Source of the DNA: Bacillus amyloliquefaciens DSM 7 = ATCC 23350
GTDB taxonomy: Bacteria; Bacillota; Bacilli; Bacillales; Bacillaceae
Length of the DNA stretch: 64,000 nt
NCBI RefSeq assembly: GCF_000196735.1
Contig: NC_014551.1
Span: 3,715,001 to 3,779,000 of the forward strand
Direction: 5' to 3'
A program made the position numbers and the translations under genes. Shown piece by piece: positions 45,938-55,137 of the stretch. Positions within the stretch are counted from its first letter, which is position 1. The number at the start of each line of letters is the position of its first letter. The notes under the pieces were generated by a model, which did not search any database, was not told the DNA's origin, and saw only the letters and a list, made by a program, of their open reading frames with translations.

Positions 45938-47637
45938 GTTCTTTCCCCCAGTTGCGCCTTTACAAGTTTGGCGTATACGCCTTGTTTTGCCATCAATTCG
46001 TCATGGGTGCCGATTTCCGCTACCGCGCCGTGATCAAGCACGATAATTTCGTCCATCTCAAGCATCCAGTGAAGACGGTGAGTGGCCAGAAAGACAAGCT
46101 TGTTTTCAAACAGGTCTTTCATCGTTTCTTTTATTTCATATTCTGTTTCAATATCAAGGTGAGCGGTCGGCTCATCCAAAAGGAGAATCGGCCGGTTCCC
46201 TAAGAAGGCTCTGGCCAGCGCGACACGCTGAGCCTGCCCTCCGCTGAGCGCCCGTCCGCCCTCGCCGATCCGGCCGTCAAGACCGCCGGGCAGATTACGA
46301 ATCAGGTCGGAAAGACCCGCCGAAGCGGCGGCGCGCGCCGTTTCCTCATGGGAAGCATCAGGATGATAAAACCGGATATTATTCAAAAGCGTGTCATCAA
46401 AAATATACGGATGCTGCGGAATATAAAGCAGCTGCTTCTGCCAGCTGTCCGACTGCAGATGTGAGCGGGATTCACCGTTGACCTTAATCTCACCGGACGC
46501 AGGCTCTAAAAAGCCGCCCAGCACATCAATAAGTGTCGATTTTCCCGCCCCGCTTTCACCGATAATCCCGATTTTCTTCTTCCCTTTAAAGGACAGATTA
46601 AATTCAGACATCGATTCACGGACGTTCAAACGCGTAAGCTGTAATTCGTCCCCGTCAGTCCACGTATCAAGTTCGAGCGGCTTTTCTTCTTTAAAACCGG
46701 GCTGCGCCAAAATCGCTTGAATCGTTTTTCCCGCCTCCTGCCCGTTTAATGTCGCGTGGTAGTCATTTCCCACCTCGCGGACCGGGAGAAAATATTCAGG
46801 GGCGAGAATCAGCGCGGTCAATGCCGGACCGAGAAGAATATGCCCGTCTATCAGCCGTAAGCCGAGAAACACCGCAACTGTCGCCACCGACAGCATCGTA
46901 AAGAAATCAAGGGCGAATGATGATAAAAACGCGACCCGGAGCGTGCTCATCGTCGCCTTACGGTATCTCTCACTGACATGAAAGATATTTTTGCTGTGTG
47001 ATTTGCTTAATCCTAAAAACCGCAATGTCTCCAGTCCGCGGAGCGAATCCACGAAATGATTGGAAAGCGTCTGATAGGACTTCCATTGGCGATCGGCTTT
47101 TTTCTGCGCGACAAGCCCGAGCAGAATCATAAATACAATCAAAATCGGAAGCGCCAGAATCAAAATCAAAGCCGATGTTTTATCCTGAAAAAACACGTAA
47201 ATGACAACGGCTGCCGGCACAATCGCCATGCTGACCATTTTCGGCAGAAACAGCTCTAAATAGCGGCGGAATTGGCTGATGCCTTCCATCGCCAGCGTTA
47301 CCATCCGGCCCGTCCCCTCTTTTTTCGCAAAGCGGGGGCCGAGACGGAACAATTGCTCAAGAAATCTTTTTCTTAAGTCCGCGCCGGTTTGAGCGGCATA
47401 TTGGTACACGATTTTCTGCCGAACCGCTGTCACCGCATGCCGGACCAAAAACGCAAGCAGGAAAAAGCCGATAACCGGATAAAGAGAAGCAATCCGCTTC
47501 CCGTTAAACAATCCGGTTACCGCCTGGTTCAGCCATTCCGCCTGCAAGATAATGGCGGCCGTTTGTATTATCGTTAATCCCGTAATGATCGCAAGAATCC
47601 GCTTCATTCCTTTATAAAGAAACAGGTCTTTTCCCAT
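45934..47637 (-). CDS. cydC: ABC transporter CydC for cytochrome bd assembly
   Basis: 567 residues, the same length as B. subtilis CydC. Six membrane helices then an ATPase domain with Walker A GESGAGKST (near 358), signature LSGGQAQRVALARA (near 463) and ILLLDEPT. Partner of CydD. The ATG at 47637 overlaps the cydB stop by one base. Confidence 0.93.
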   Translation of the reverse strand: MGKDLFLYKGMKRILAIITGLTIIQTAAIILQAEWLNQAVTGLFNGKRIASLYPVIGFFLLAFLVRHAVTAVRQKIVYQYAAQTGADLRKRFLEQLFRLGPRFAKKEGTGRMVTLAMEGISQFRRYLELFLPKMVSMAIVPAAVVIYVFFQDKTSALILILALPILIVFMILLGLVAQKKADRQWKSYQTLSNHFVDSLRGLETLRFLGLSKSHSKNIFHVSERYRKATMSTLRVAFLSSFALDFFTMLSVATVAVFLGLRLIDGHILLGPALTALILAPEYFLPVREVGNDYHATLNGQEAGKTIQAILAQPGFKEEKPLELDTWTDGDELQLTRLNVRESMSEFNLSFKGKKKIGIIGESGAGKSTLIDVLGGFLEPASGEIKVNGESRSHLQSDSWQKQLLYIPQHPYIFDDTLLNNIRFYHPDASHEETARAAASAGLSDLIRNLPGGLDGRIGEGGRALSGGQAQRVALARAFLGNRPILLLDEPTAHLDIETEYEIKETMKDLFENKLVFLATHRLHWMLEMDEIIVLDHGAVAEIGTHDELMAKQGVYAKLVKAQLGERT

Positions 47638-48653
47638 TAATAAGTCATAGGCTCCTTATGGCTGACGCGTTTCCGGAAGACGTAGTAGCTCCAGATCTGA
47701 CTGCCGATGACAAACGGCAGCAAAGTCAGTGCGGCAATTGTCATGACCTTAAGTGAATAATCACCGGAAGACGCGTTAGCTACTGTTAAGTCATACGCGC
47801 TTTTCAGCGAGCTGACCATGACGCGCGGGAACAATGAGATGAAAATCATCGCGACTGTCAACGCAAGTCCCGCACCGGTCATACCGAATGCCCAGCCGTC
47901 TTTTTTCTTGCTCATAAACAGAACGGCAAGCAAGTTGCAGATGACAATCAGCACGAACACGGGGATCGTGATGTTTGCCCGGCGTGTAAACATATCCGTG
48001 TCGTATGCAGACATCGCAAAGAAAGCAAGTACAACAAGAAAGATAACACCAATTACGCGTTTTGCCATTTTTCTCGCACGCTCCTGTAAATCACCGATCG
48101 TGCGCAGTGTAACAAACATTAAACCGTGCAGGAATGAAAGAAGGGTGACCGCGGCTCCGCCAAGAACGGAATACACGTTCACAATATCTGAAAATCCAGC
48201 ATGCATATTCATATGGCCGTCAATCGGCATGCCGCGGAACATGCTTGTGAAAATAAGGCCGAATACAAACGGCGGGATAAGGCTGCCGAAGAAAACCACC
48301 CAGTCCCATGTTTTGACCCATTTCAAATTATTCACTTTCCCGCGGAATTCAAATGCCACACCGCGGCCCATCAAGGCAAGAAGGATGATGATAAACGGAA
48401 TGTAATATCCGCTCAGCATCGTCGCATACCAGTTCGGGAATGCCGCGAAAATCGCTCCCGTCCCTGTCAGCAGCCATACCTCGTTCGCATCCCAGAACGG
48501 GCCGATGGTGTTAATCAGCACTCTGCGTTCTAATTCATTATGGCAAAGAAATCGGGTCGAAATGCCGACACCGAAATCAAAACCTTCTAAAAAGAAAAAT
48601 CCGACAAACAAAACCGAAACGAGTATAAACCAAAGATCATGAAGTGACCCCAT
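47637..48653 (-). CDS. cydB: Cytochrome bd ubiquinol/menaquinol oxidase subunit II, CydB
   Basis: 338 residues from ATG 48653, matching the usual Bacillus length; the frame open to 48752 runs within cydA. About eight membrane helices. N-terminal GFFFLEGFDFGVG (residues 17-29) and GPFWDANEVWLLTG (near 51-64) are conserved CydB features. Structural subunit of the bd oxidase that reduces oxygen at low tension. Overlaps the end of cydA by 17 bases. Confidence 0.95.
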   Translation of the reverse strand: MGSLHDLWFILVSVLFVGFFFLEGFDFGVGISTRFLCHNELERRVLINTIGPFWDANEVWLLTGTGAIFAAFPNWYATMLSGYYIPFIIILLALMGRGVAFEFRGKVNNLKWVKTWDWVVFFGSLIPPFVFGLIFTSMFRGMPIDGHMNMHAGFSDIVNVYSVLGGAAVTLLSFLHGLMFVTLRTIGDLQERARKMAKRVIGVIFLVVLAFFAMSAYDTDMFTRRANITIPVFVLIVICNLLAVLFMSKKKDGWAFGMTGAGLALTVAMIFISLFPRVMVSSLKSAYDLTVANASSGDYSLKVMTIAALTLLPFVIGSQIWSYYVFRKRVSHKEPMTY

Positions 48654-50043
48654 GGTAGACCTCCTGACTGAACGGATCCGTTGATACAGGAACATCCTTG
48701 TGATCATCATGGTCCGCACCTTTTTTAATTTCACGAACGAATAGGAAGACAAGCAGTGTGCCTAAAATCAAGTACATGACGCCGAAGCCGATAATTGAAA
48801 ACAGCAGAGATCCCGTCGTTACGTTAGGCGAAACGGATTGTGCGGTCGTCATTTGCCCCATGACCGTCCACGGCTGGCGGCCGATTTCAGTCATAATCCA
48901 TCCGGCAGAGTTCGCAATGAATGGGAATGCGATCAGCGCGACCATACCGCGTAAGTACCACTTGCTCGTATGAAGCTTTTTGCGGCGGTTCAGAATAAAA
49001 CCGGCAATTGCGGCAAAAATCATAAGCGCGCCCGCTCCCGCCATAATGCGGAAACTCCAGAACGTCGTTTTAACAGGCGGGATATAGTCGCCTTTTCCGT
49101 ACGTTTTTTCGTATTCTTTTTGAAGTGTTTTCATCCCTTTAACACTGCCGCTGAACTTCTGATAAGCCAAGTAGCTCAGTGCGTAAGGAATTGAAATTTC
49201 AGATGTGTTTTTTTCTTTATTCGTATCAATGTTCGCAAAAGCCGTCCACGCAGCAGGATCACCGCTGTCATCCCAAAGCGCTTCACTGGCAGCCATTTTC
49301 ATCGGCTGCGATTCCATTAAATGCTCAGCCTGCATATGTCCGCTGAACGCAACGCCGATACCGGCGATCAGCCCGACAATCATCGAAAGCTTGAACGATT
49401 TATGGAAGAACGGCACTTCTTTTTTCTTCAATAATTTAAATGCGCTGACACCGGCGATAAAGAAAGCACCCGTTGCAAGCGCTCCGAAAATGACGTGAGG
49501 AAATTCAACCCAAAGCTGAGGGTTTGTTAAAAGCGCCCCGAAATCACTCATTTCCGCGCGGCCGTTTTTAATCGTAAAGCCGACCGGCTCCTGCATGAAT
49601 GAGTTTGCCGTCAAAATCCAGAAAGATGACATAATCGTTCCGAAGGATACAAGCCAAATGCAAAGCAAATGCACTTTTTTAGATAAACGGTCCCAACCGA
49701 AAATCCATAATCCGATAAAAATAGACTCCATAAAAAACGCCAAAAGCGCTTCAACCGCAAGCGGAGCTCCAAATACGTCTCCAACGAAGCGGGAATAATC
49801 AGACCAGTTCAAACCGAACTGAAATTCCTGAAGAATCCCTGTGACGACGCCGACAGCGAAGTTAATTAAAAAGAGATGTCCCCAAAATTTAGCCATTTTG
49901 AGATAGGTCTCTTGTTTTTTGACAACATAAAGCGTCTCCATCAAAGCAACCATAAACACAAGCCCGATAGACATAGGCACAAACAAGAAGTGAAACAATG
50001 TTGTAGATGCAAATTGAATGCGGGCTAAAACCAACTCACTCAT
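48637..50043 (-). CDS. cydA: Cytochrome bd oxidase subunit I, CydA
   Basis: 468 residues from ATG 50043 with GGAGGAAAA upstream; the open frame to 50079 lacks a start signal. Carries the three haems. Features: haem-ligand His in ARIQFASTTLFHFLFVP (near residue 18), the Q-loop with the short Bacillus type (near 250-330) and the GRQPWTVMGQMTT stretch near 385. Oxidises menaquinol and reduces oxygen without pumping protons. First gene of cydABCD. Three Rex-type repeats lie in its leader. Confidence 0.96.
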   Translation of the reverse strand: MSELVLARIQFASTTLFHFLFVPMSIGLVFMVALMETLYVVKKQETYLKMAKFWGHLFLINFAVGVVTGILQEFQFGLNWSDYSRFVGDVFGAPLAVEALLAFFMESIFIGLWIFGWDRLSKKVHLLCIWLVSFGTIMSSFWILTANSFMQEPVGFTIKNGRAEMSDFGALLTNPQLWVEFPHVIFGALATGAFFIAGVSAFKLLKKKEVPFFHKSFKLSMIVGLIAGIGVAFSGHMQAEHLMESQPMKMAASEALWDDSGDPAAWTAFANIDTNKEKNTSEISIPYALSYLAYQKFSGSVKGMKTLQKEYEKTYGKGDYIPPVKTTFWSFRIMAGAGALMIFAAIAGFILNRRKKLHTSKWYLRGMVALIAFPFIANSAGWIMTEIGRQPWTVMGQMTTAQSVSPNVTTGSLLFSIIGFGVMYLILGTLLVFLFVREIKKGADHDDHKDVPVSTDPFSQEVYHGVTS

Positions 50044-50068
50044 GATGTTTTTCCTCCAATCTGGTAAA

Positions 50069-50148
50069 TTGCTCAACATTTCACAAACACGACAAGATCC
50101 TTGCTCGCTATTTCACAAAGAATGATATATTTGCTCAATGTTTCACAA
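50069..50148. promoter_or_regulatory. Three tandem Rex-type operators upstream of cydABCD
   Basis: Three 18-base repeats start at 50069, 50101 and 50131: TTGCTCAACATTTCACAA, TTGCTCGCTATTTCACAA and TTGCTCAATGTTTCACAA. Each has the strict half-site TTTCACAA and a looser TTGCTC half, like the Rex consensus TTGTGAAN4TTCACAA. The repeats are 32 and 30 bases apart, about three helical turns. Rex binds when NADH/NAD is low, so cyd would be turned on under oxygen limitation. Confidence 0.8.
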
Positions 50149-50543
50149 ATTTGTCAAAACTAATGAATTATCAGCCTGTACACCCTGGGGTCAGCGGCTG
50201 TCATAGAAATGATTCAATATCATTACTTTACAACGATTCGGCCTAAAAAAAAAGATCAATATACCTAAAAATAGGCTGAAATTGTGACCGATTATTGTCG
50301 AATTTATAGAGAATTTATGTCAGCATCTAGGATATTTGTCCCTTTGATATCGTACCTCTTTTTTATTCGTGTGGCGAACAAAATTCTTTATGCAGTGAAA
50401 AAGCCCGTCAGATCGCCTTTTTGAGAAAGAAAACGAAGAAAAAGTATATCTTCTAGTAAATTCATAATATATGAACAATTTAAATTTTTTAGTATACTTT
50501 AAATGGGGATATTTTTCACTACATAACGACTGGGGGAACAAGC
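50149..50543. other. cydA-cimH divergent region
   Basis: AT-rich control region of about 400 bases between the Rex sites and cimH. It must hold the cyd promoter (in B. subtilis the leader is long, near 190 bases) and the cimH promoter, but no minus-35/minus-10 pair is convincing enough to mark. The stretch TAAAAAAAAAGATCAATATACCTAAAAATAGG-like poly-A zone lies near 50244-50275. TGGGGG precedes the cimH ATG. Confidence 0.5.
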
Positions 50544-51887
50544 ATGGGAGAACTTCAACCAAATTTGCAAACGGAATCATTCCAAAAACAGGAACGGACT
50601 GATAACTGGTTTGCCAGAGCAATGAATATAAGAATCGGCATTATTCCACTTCCTATCTATATCCTGCTGTTCTTGCTTATTACGGTGTTTGTCATGAGCC
50701 GCGATGTAAAAAGCGACATCCTGACATCGATTGCCGTCATGAGTTTTTTCGGATTTACCTTCGGCCAGATCGGAAAATCCATTCCGATCGTGCGTTCCAT
50801 CGGCGGCCCTGCGATCCTCGCAACCTTTATTCCGTCCGCTGTCGTCTACTACCACCTGCTTCCGAAAGACATTATCACTTCAACAACAGAATTCACGGAA
50901 AGCTCTAACTTTCTCTATCTATTTATTGCCGGTATCGTCGTCGGCAGTATTCTCGGGATGAAAAGAGAGACGCTCGTTAAGGCTTTCGTCAAGATTTTTA
51001 TTCCGCTTATCGCCGGCTCGATCGCAGCCGCCATCGTCGGCTTATGCGTCGGGACCCTGCTCGGCCTCGGCTTTCAGCACACGCTGCTTTATATTGTCGT
51101 CCCGATTATGGCTGGAGGTGTCGGTGAAGGCGCGATTCCTTTATCCATCGGCTACTCCGATATTATGCCGATGTCCCAGGGGGAAGCCTTTGCGCTTGTG
51201 CTGCCGTCCATCATGCTCGGAAGCCTTTGCGCCATTATGTTATCGGGCCTGCTGAATGTCATCGGTAAAAGCAAACCGGAATGGACGGGCAACGGGAAGG
51301 TTGATAAGTCTGATCAGAACGCTCCGGCATTGGAACAGCCGGCCAATGACAAAACGTTTGATTTGTCCTTTTTCGCTTCCGGAGGCATTTTAGCTGTTTC
51401 TTTATATTTGGTCGGCATGCTGGCGCATGATTTCTTTCAGCTTCCGGCTCCTGTCGTGATGCTCGTCCTTGCCGTGCTTATTAAGCTGTTCAGGCTGGCG
51501 CCGGCCTCGATTGAAAACGGAGCCTTCGGCGTCTCGCGTTTTTTCTCGACAGCCGTGACCTATCCGCTCCTATTTGCGATCGGCGTTTCAATGACACCAT
51601 GGGACAAGCTCATTGCAGCGTTTACTATCAGCAACATCATTACCATTTTATCAATCGTCGTCACGATGATGGCCGTCGGTTTCCTGACAGGAAAATGGCT
51701 GAACCTGTACCCGATTGAGACGGCGATTATTAACGCCTGCCATTCCGGACAGGGCGGTACCGGCGATGTCGCGATCTTAAGCGCCGCCGAACGGCTTGAG
51801 CTTATGCCGTTTGCCCAAGTGTCCACCAGAATCGGCGGGGCGATTACCGTGAGCGTCACCCTTCTATTGCTTCATCAATTCTATTAA
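50544..51887 (+). CDS. cimH: Citrate/malate transporter CimH (2-hydroxycarboxylate family)
   Basis: 447 residues, about eleven membrane helices, 2-hydroxycarboxylate transporter family. The two family GGxG re-entrant loop motifs are clear: MAGGVGEGAIPLSIGYSDIM (near residue 190) and NACHSGQGGTGDVAILSAAERLEL (near 400). Takes up citrate and malate with protons. Known as yxkJ in B. subtilis. Divergent from cydA, convergent with yxkH. Confidence 0.94.
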   Translation: MGELQPNLQTESFQKQERTDNWFARAMNIRIGIIPLPIYILLFLLITVFVMSRDVKSDILTSIAVMSFFGFTFGQIGKSIPIVRSIGGPAILATFIPSAVVYYHLLPKDIITSTTEFTESSNFLYLFIAGIVVGSILGMKRETLVKAFVKIFIPLIAGSIAAAIVGLCVGTLLGLGFQHTLLYIVVPIMAGGVGEGAIPLSIGYSDIMPMSQGEAFALVLPSIMLGSLCAIMLSGLLNVIGKSKPEWTGNGKVDKSDQNAPALEQPANDKTFDLSFFASGGILAVSLYLVGMLAHDFFQLPAPVVMLVLAVLIKLFRLAPASIENGAFGVSRFFSTAVTYPLLFAIGVSMTPWDKLIAAFTISNIITILSIVVTMMAVGFLTGKWLNLYPIETAIINACHSGQGGTGDVAILSAAERLELMPFAQVSTRIGGAITVSVTLLLLHQFY

Positions 51888-51891
51888 ACGG

Positions 51892-51920
51892 AAAAAAGCC
51901 TCCGCCATATGCGGAGGCTC
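51892..51920. terminator. Bidirectional terminator between cimH and yxkH
   Basis: AGCCTCCGC catat GCGGAGGCT with AAAAAA on the left, between convergent genes. Confidence 0.8.
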
Positions 51921-51922
51921 TG

Positions 51923-52765
51923 TTAGTTCATCACATTTTGAATATAAGAGCCGAATGCCGCGCCGGACATACCAGGCGACACACGTACACGGTGAAGCCC
52001 GTAAAGGCCCTGATCTCTTGATGCCGCACCCGGTTCCGTCGTGACCGCCATACGGTAGCCTGATGCAGCGGCGGCTTTTAATGTTTCCTTATTATACCGT
52101 CCGACAGGATAGCTGAGCACAGACGTCCGCTGCCCGAACATTCGATCAAATAAATGCTTGGAGTCCGCCATTTCACGGCGCTGCTGTTCCGGTGTGAGTC
52201 CGTTCAACTCAAGATGGTTCATCGTATGGCTTTGAATGGAAATGCCGTGTGCGGCCATCTCCTTCATCTGCTTCTCAGTCAGATGATTTCTATGTCCGAT
52301 AAAATTTCCGATCATAAAGATAGTCGCTTTCATTTTATATTTCTTTAAAATCGGATACGCCTCTTTTACATTGTCGGTATAGCCGTCATCAAATGTGATC
52401 AGAACGCATTTTTCACGCGGCTCTCTATCCTCCGTCAACATCAGATAGGCTTCTTCCGGAGTCATCGTATAATAGCCGTGATCATGAAGCCATTTCATAT
52501 GCTGCCGGAATTCTTCCTTCGGCACACGCAGGCTGTTCCCCTCAGAAATGCTGTGGTACATCAGAATCGGCAGTCTCGCCGTTCCTTTCGTTTTAACCCA
52601 TGCCGACGTATCCGGCTCTTTTTTTATTTGCGGATGTACGGACTTTTTTTCGTGGTGCTCTTCCGCCTTCGGAATACTCTGTTCGGTACTTGCCTCATGC
52701 CCCGAGCAGGCGGCAAGCGTAAACACGGCAGCCAAAAGGCACATGCACATGATGATGCGTTTCAT
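51923..52765 (-). CDS. yxkH: Lipoprotein polysaccharide deacetylase YxkH
   Basis: 280 residues. Lipoprotein signal peptide with lipobox LAAC (Cys at residue 20), then a NodB-type deacetylase domain: MYHSISEG near 70, the metal/catalytic motif LITFDDGYTDN near 125 (Asp-Asp) and SHTMNHLEL near 180 (HxxxH). It would remove acetyl groups from a cell-surface polysaccharide or peptidoglycan outside the membrane. The substrate is not known. In B. subtilis yxkI lies nearby; it is not seen here. Confidence 0.88.
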   Translation of the reverse strand: MKRIIMCMCLLAAVFTLAACSGHEASTEQSIPKAEEHHEKKSVHPQIKKEPDTSAWVKTKGTARLPILMYHSISEGNSLRVPKEEFRQHMKWLHDHGYYTMTPEEAYLMLTEDREPREKCVLITFDDGYTDNVKEAYPILKKYKMKATIFMIGNFIGHRNHLTEKQMKEMAAHGISIQSHTMNHLELNGLTPEQQRREMADSKHLFDRMFGQRTSVLSYPVGRYNKETLKAAAASGYRMAVTTEPGAASRDQGLYGLHRVRVSPGMSGAAFGSYIQNVMN

Positions 52766-52830
52766 GGTTTTCCTGCTTTCTGTCTTATATTTACTTTTTA
52801 TATCGGTTATGCTGATAAAATTGTTACATC

Positions 52831-52860
52831 AAAAAAGCCGGACATCCAGCTGTCCGGCTT
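52831..52860 (-). terminator. Terminator after msmX
   Basis: AAGCCGGACA gctgga TGTCCGGCTT followed on the minus strand by TTTTGA, five bases after the msmX stop. Confidence 0.85.
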
Positions 52861-52864
52861 TGTG

Positions 52865-53965
52865 TTATGAGCGGATTCTGATTTCTGTTTCACTGTCAAA
52901 GAAGTGGGCTTTATTCATGTCGAAAGCGACAGTCAATTCCTCACCGGCGTGAATGTCATGGCGGGCGTCAATCCTGGCGATGAAATCCTGATCCCCGATC
53001 CGGGAATAAACCATAATTTCTGACCCAAGCAATTCCGCGACATTGATTTTAGCTGTGATGGATGAATTCTTATAGGATTCTACCACAATCAGCTCGTCAT
53101 GGATGTCTTCCGGACGGATTCCGAAGATGACATCTTTGCCGGCATAGCCTTTTTCCCGGAGCATTTTCATTTTTCCCTCCGGCACGCTGAGAGCGGCTGA
53201 ACCGATCTGAATGGCGCCGTCTGTCAGCCTTCCTTTAAAAAAGTTCATCGCGGGGGAGCCGATAAACCCTCCGACAAATACGTTTTCCGGATGTTCATAG
53301 ACTTCTTTCGGTGTGCCGATCTGCTGAATCTTTCCGTCCTTCATGACCACAATGCGTGTCGCCATCGTCAGCGCTTCGGTTTGGTCGTGCGTCACATAGA
53401 TTGTGGTTGTTTGCAGCCTTTGATGGAGCTTAATAATTTCAGCCCTCATCTGTACCCGAAGCTTTGCGTCCAGATTTGACAGCGGCTCATCCATCAGGAA
53501 TACTTTGGCGTCCCTGACAATCGCCCGTCCCAAAGCAACCCGCTGCCGCTGTCCGCCGGAGAGCGCCTTCGGCTTGCGGTGCAGATACTCTGTGAGCCCC
53601 AGCATTTTCGCTGCTTCTTCGACCCGTTTTTTAATCTCCGGTTTCGGCATTTTTCTCAGCTTCAGACCAAAAGCAATATTATCATAGACTGTCATATGCG
53701 GATATAACGCATAGTTTTGAAACACCATGGCGATATCCCTGTCTTTAGGAGCGATGTCATTCACTCTCGTATCACCGATGTAAAAATTGCCTTTCGTGAT
53801 GTCCTCCAGCCCGGCAACCATCCGCAGTGTTGTCGACTTTCCGCACCCCGACGGACCGACAAACACGATAAACTCTTTATCTTTAATATGAAGGTTAAAA
53901 TCATCGACAGCCGCTTCTTTTTGATCGTAATACTTATAAATATGCTCCAGCCGAAGTTCCGCCAT
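52865..53965 (-). CDS. msmX: Multi-sugar ABC importer ATPase MsmX
   Basis: 366 residues from ATG 53965 with GGGGGAT upstream; a much longer frame to 54253 overlaps yxkF and is not used. ABC ATPase: Walker A GPSGCGKST (residues 37-45), signature LSGGQRQRVALGRA (near 133), Walker B VFLMDEPLSNLD, and a C-terminal TOBE/MalK-type domain (about 240-366). It is the shared ATPase that powers several carbohydrate importers (melibiose, maltodextrin, arabino-oligosaccharides, galactan) in Bacillus, which explains why it stands alone. Confidence 0.95.
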   Translation of the reverse strand: MAELRLEHIYKYYDQKEAAVDDFNLHIKDKEFIVFVGPSGCGKSTTLRMVAGLEDITKGNFYIGDTRVNDIAPKDRDIAMVFQNYALYPHMTVYDNIAFGLKLRKMPKPEIKKRVEEAAKMLGLTEYLHRKPKALSGGQRQRVALGRAIVRDAKVFLMDEPLSNLDAKLRVQMRAEIIKLHQRLQTTTIYVTHDQTEALTMATRIVVMKDGKIQQIGTPKEVYEHPENVFVGGFIGSPAMNFFKGRLTDGAIQIGSAALSVPEGKMKMLREKGYAGKDVIFGIRPEDIHDELIVVESYKNSSITAKINVAELLGSEIMVYSRIGDQDFIARIDARHDIHAGEELTVAFDMNKAHFFDSETEIRIRS

Positions 53966-53983
53966 GTCATATCCCCCTTTTCT

Positions 53984-53997
53984 TGAAAACGCTTTCT
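53984..53997. promoter_or_regulatory. cre-like site upstream of msmX
   Basis: TGAAAACGCTTTCT differs from a perfect cre only at the last base. It lies 19 bases upstream of the msmX start. Confidence 0.6.
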
Positions 53998-54083
53998 TAA
54001 ATAGGATTGTAACAGCGCACGGCGGCGGCGTGTATGGGCAATGTACATAAAAAAAGTCCGCTGCCTTCGTGCATATTTCCCAT

Positions 54084-54977
54084 TTAATGTGACTTTTCAT
54101 ACTGCAGGCAAATAAAATAAGCCAGCAGAGCGCCCCGATATGTTTTAATATCAATCCCCGAGCGTTCCGCAAATTTATCAATCCGATATTGAAGACTGTT
54201 GCGGTGCAAATGCAGTTTTTTCGATGTGAGCGACATGTTCGAGTTATGTTCAATAAAAGCCTGAATCGTATGCTTCAGCTCCGGTTCTTTCTGAAACAGC
54301 AACGCCGCCTCTTCCTGAAGCAATGCGGAAAGCTTTTCCCTGCTTTCTTCCGTGAGCATTGCCGGAAATACCGTTTCCGCGGTCATCGTGCTCAGCTGCG
54401 GGAGATGGCGCCTGCCATTCTGAAAATATTGCTGTTCTCTCCGATAATGATGGCGCAGACGTTCTCCGGCGCCGTAATACCTTCCGATGAAAAAACGGAC
54501 ACTGAAATAAAAATCGGCTTCAAGAACCTTTACAAAAGATGCGATATCATCCTGATCAGGCGCTTCAAGCTTTTCTTCCTCTACAATCACGCCCTGATCC
54601 CTTCCCGTCCGGACAACTGTATACGGAACCGGCCAGAAATGGCGAAGCGCTTCCGTAAATGCCCCCCAATCCCTTTCTCCTAATAAATCATAATGGATAA
54701 AACGGATACGAGGCTCCTTGACTTCAGGCACCAGGCCCTCTTCCAGCAGAAAACGCCGCCACCTCTTTGCCGCCGCTGTCTCCGGGAAAAAAACGCCCTT
54801 CTCTTCAGCGGGTGTCAAAAACGAATTCAGAAGCAGTTTCTCCTTCTGGGTGATATCCTCCTTCGGAATGGCGACATAGACCCGCCTCTTCTCATCATAA
54901 AAACAAAAGACATCCTCCGCCGTACAGCACGTATCAGACAACACAGCCCTCGGGTAAATTGCCAATATCGGGTTCAT
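54084..54977 (-). CDS. yxkF: PucR-type helix-turn-helix regulator YxkF
   Basis: 297 residues, same as the B. subtilis protein. The C-terminal PucR-like helix-turn-helix is at about residues 235-290 (FIEHNSNMSLTSKKLHLHRNSLQYRIDKF region). The N-terminal 230 residues form an acidic, globular sensor part with no recognised domain. Likely regulator of an unknown target; upstream of msmX on the same strand but separated by 118 bases with a cre-like site, so probably not co-transcribed. Confidence 0.85.
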   Translation of the reverse strand: MNPILAIYPRAVLSDTCCTAEDVFCFYDEKRRVYVAIPKEDITQKEKLLLNSFLTPAEEKGVFFPETAAAKRWRRFLLEEGLVPEVKEPRIRFIHYDLLGERDWGAFTEALRHFWPVPYTVVRTGRDQGVIVEEEKLEAPDQDDIASFVKVLEADFYFSVRFFIGRYYGAGERLRHHYRREQQYFQNGRRHLPQLSTMTAETVFPAMLTEESREKLSALLQEEAALLFQKEPELKHTIQAFIEHNSNMSLTSKKLHLHRNSLQYRIDKFAERSGIDIKTYRGALLAYFICLQYEKSH

Positions 54978-55102
54978 ATGCGCTCCTCTCTATCGCTCTA
55001 TCATATTTTCAGTATAAAACGTCCGGCGGATTGTATCCACTGAGTTTTACGAAACAGCTTTCCGGCTATTTCCCGGGAAACGAATCGCTTCTGCCGGATA
55101 TG

Positions 55103-55137
55103 AAAAAACCCTCTGCACCAGCAGAGGGATCTTTTTT
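55103..55137 (-). terminator. Terminator after yxkD
   Basis: CCCTCTGC tggt GCAGAGGG on the minus strand followed by TTTTTTC, overlapping the yxkD stop. Confidence 0.8.

Noticed and set aside
48654..48752. 33-residue extension of cydB
   Set aside because: It lies within cydA, and family members start at M(G/A)SLHDLWF.
53966..54253. 96-residue N-terminal extension of msmX
   Set aside because: It runs into yxkF and over the cre-like site; the ATP-binding protein begins at MAELRLEHIY with its own ribosome binding site.
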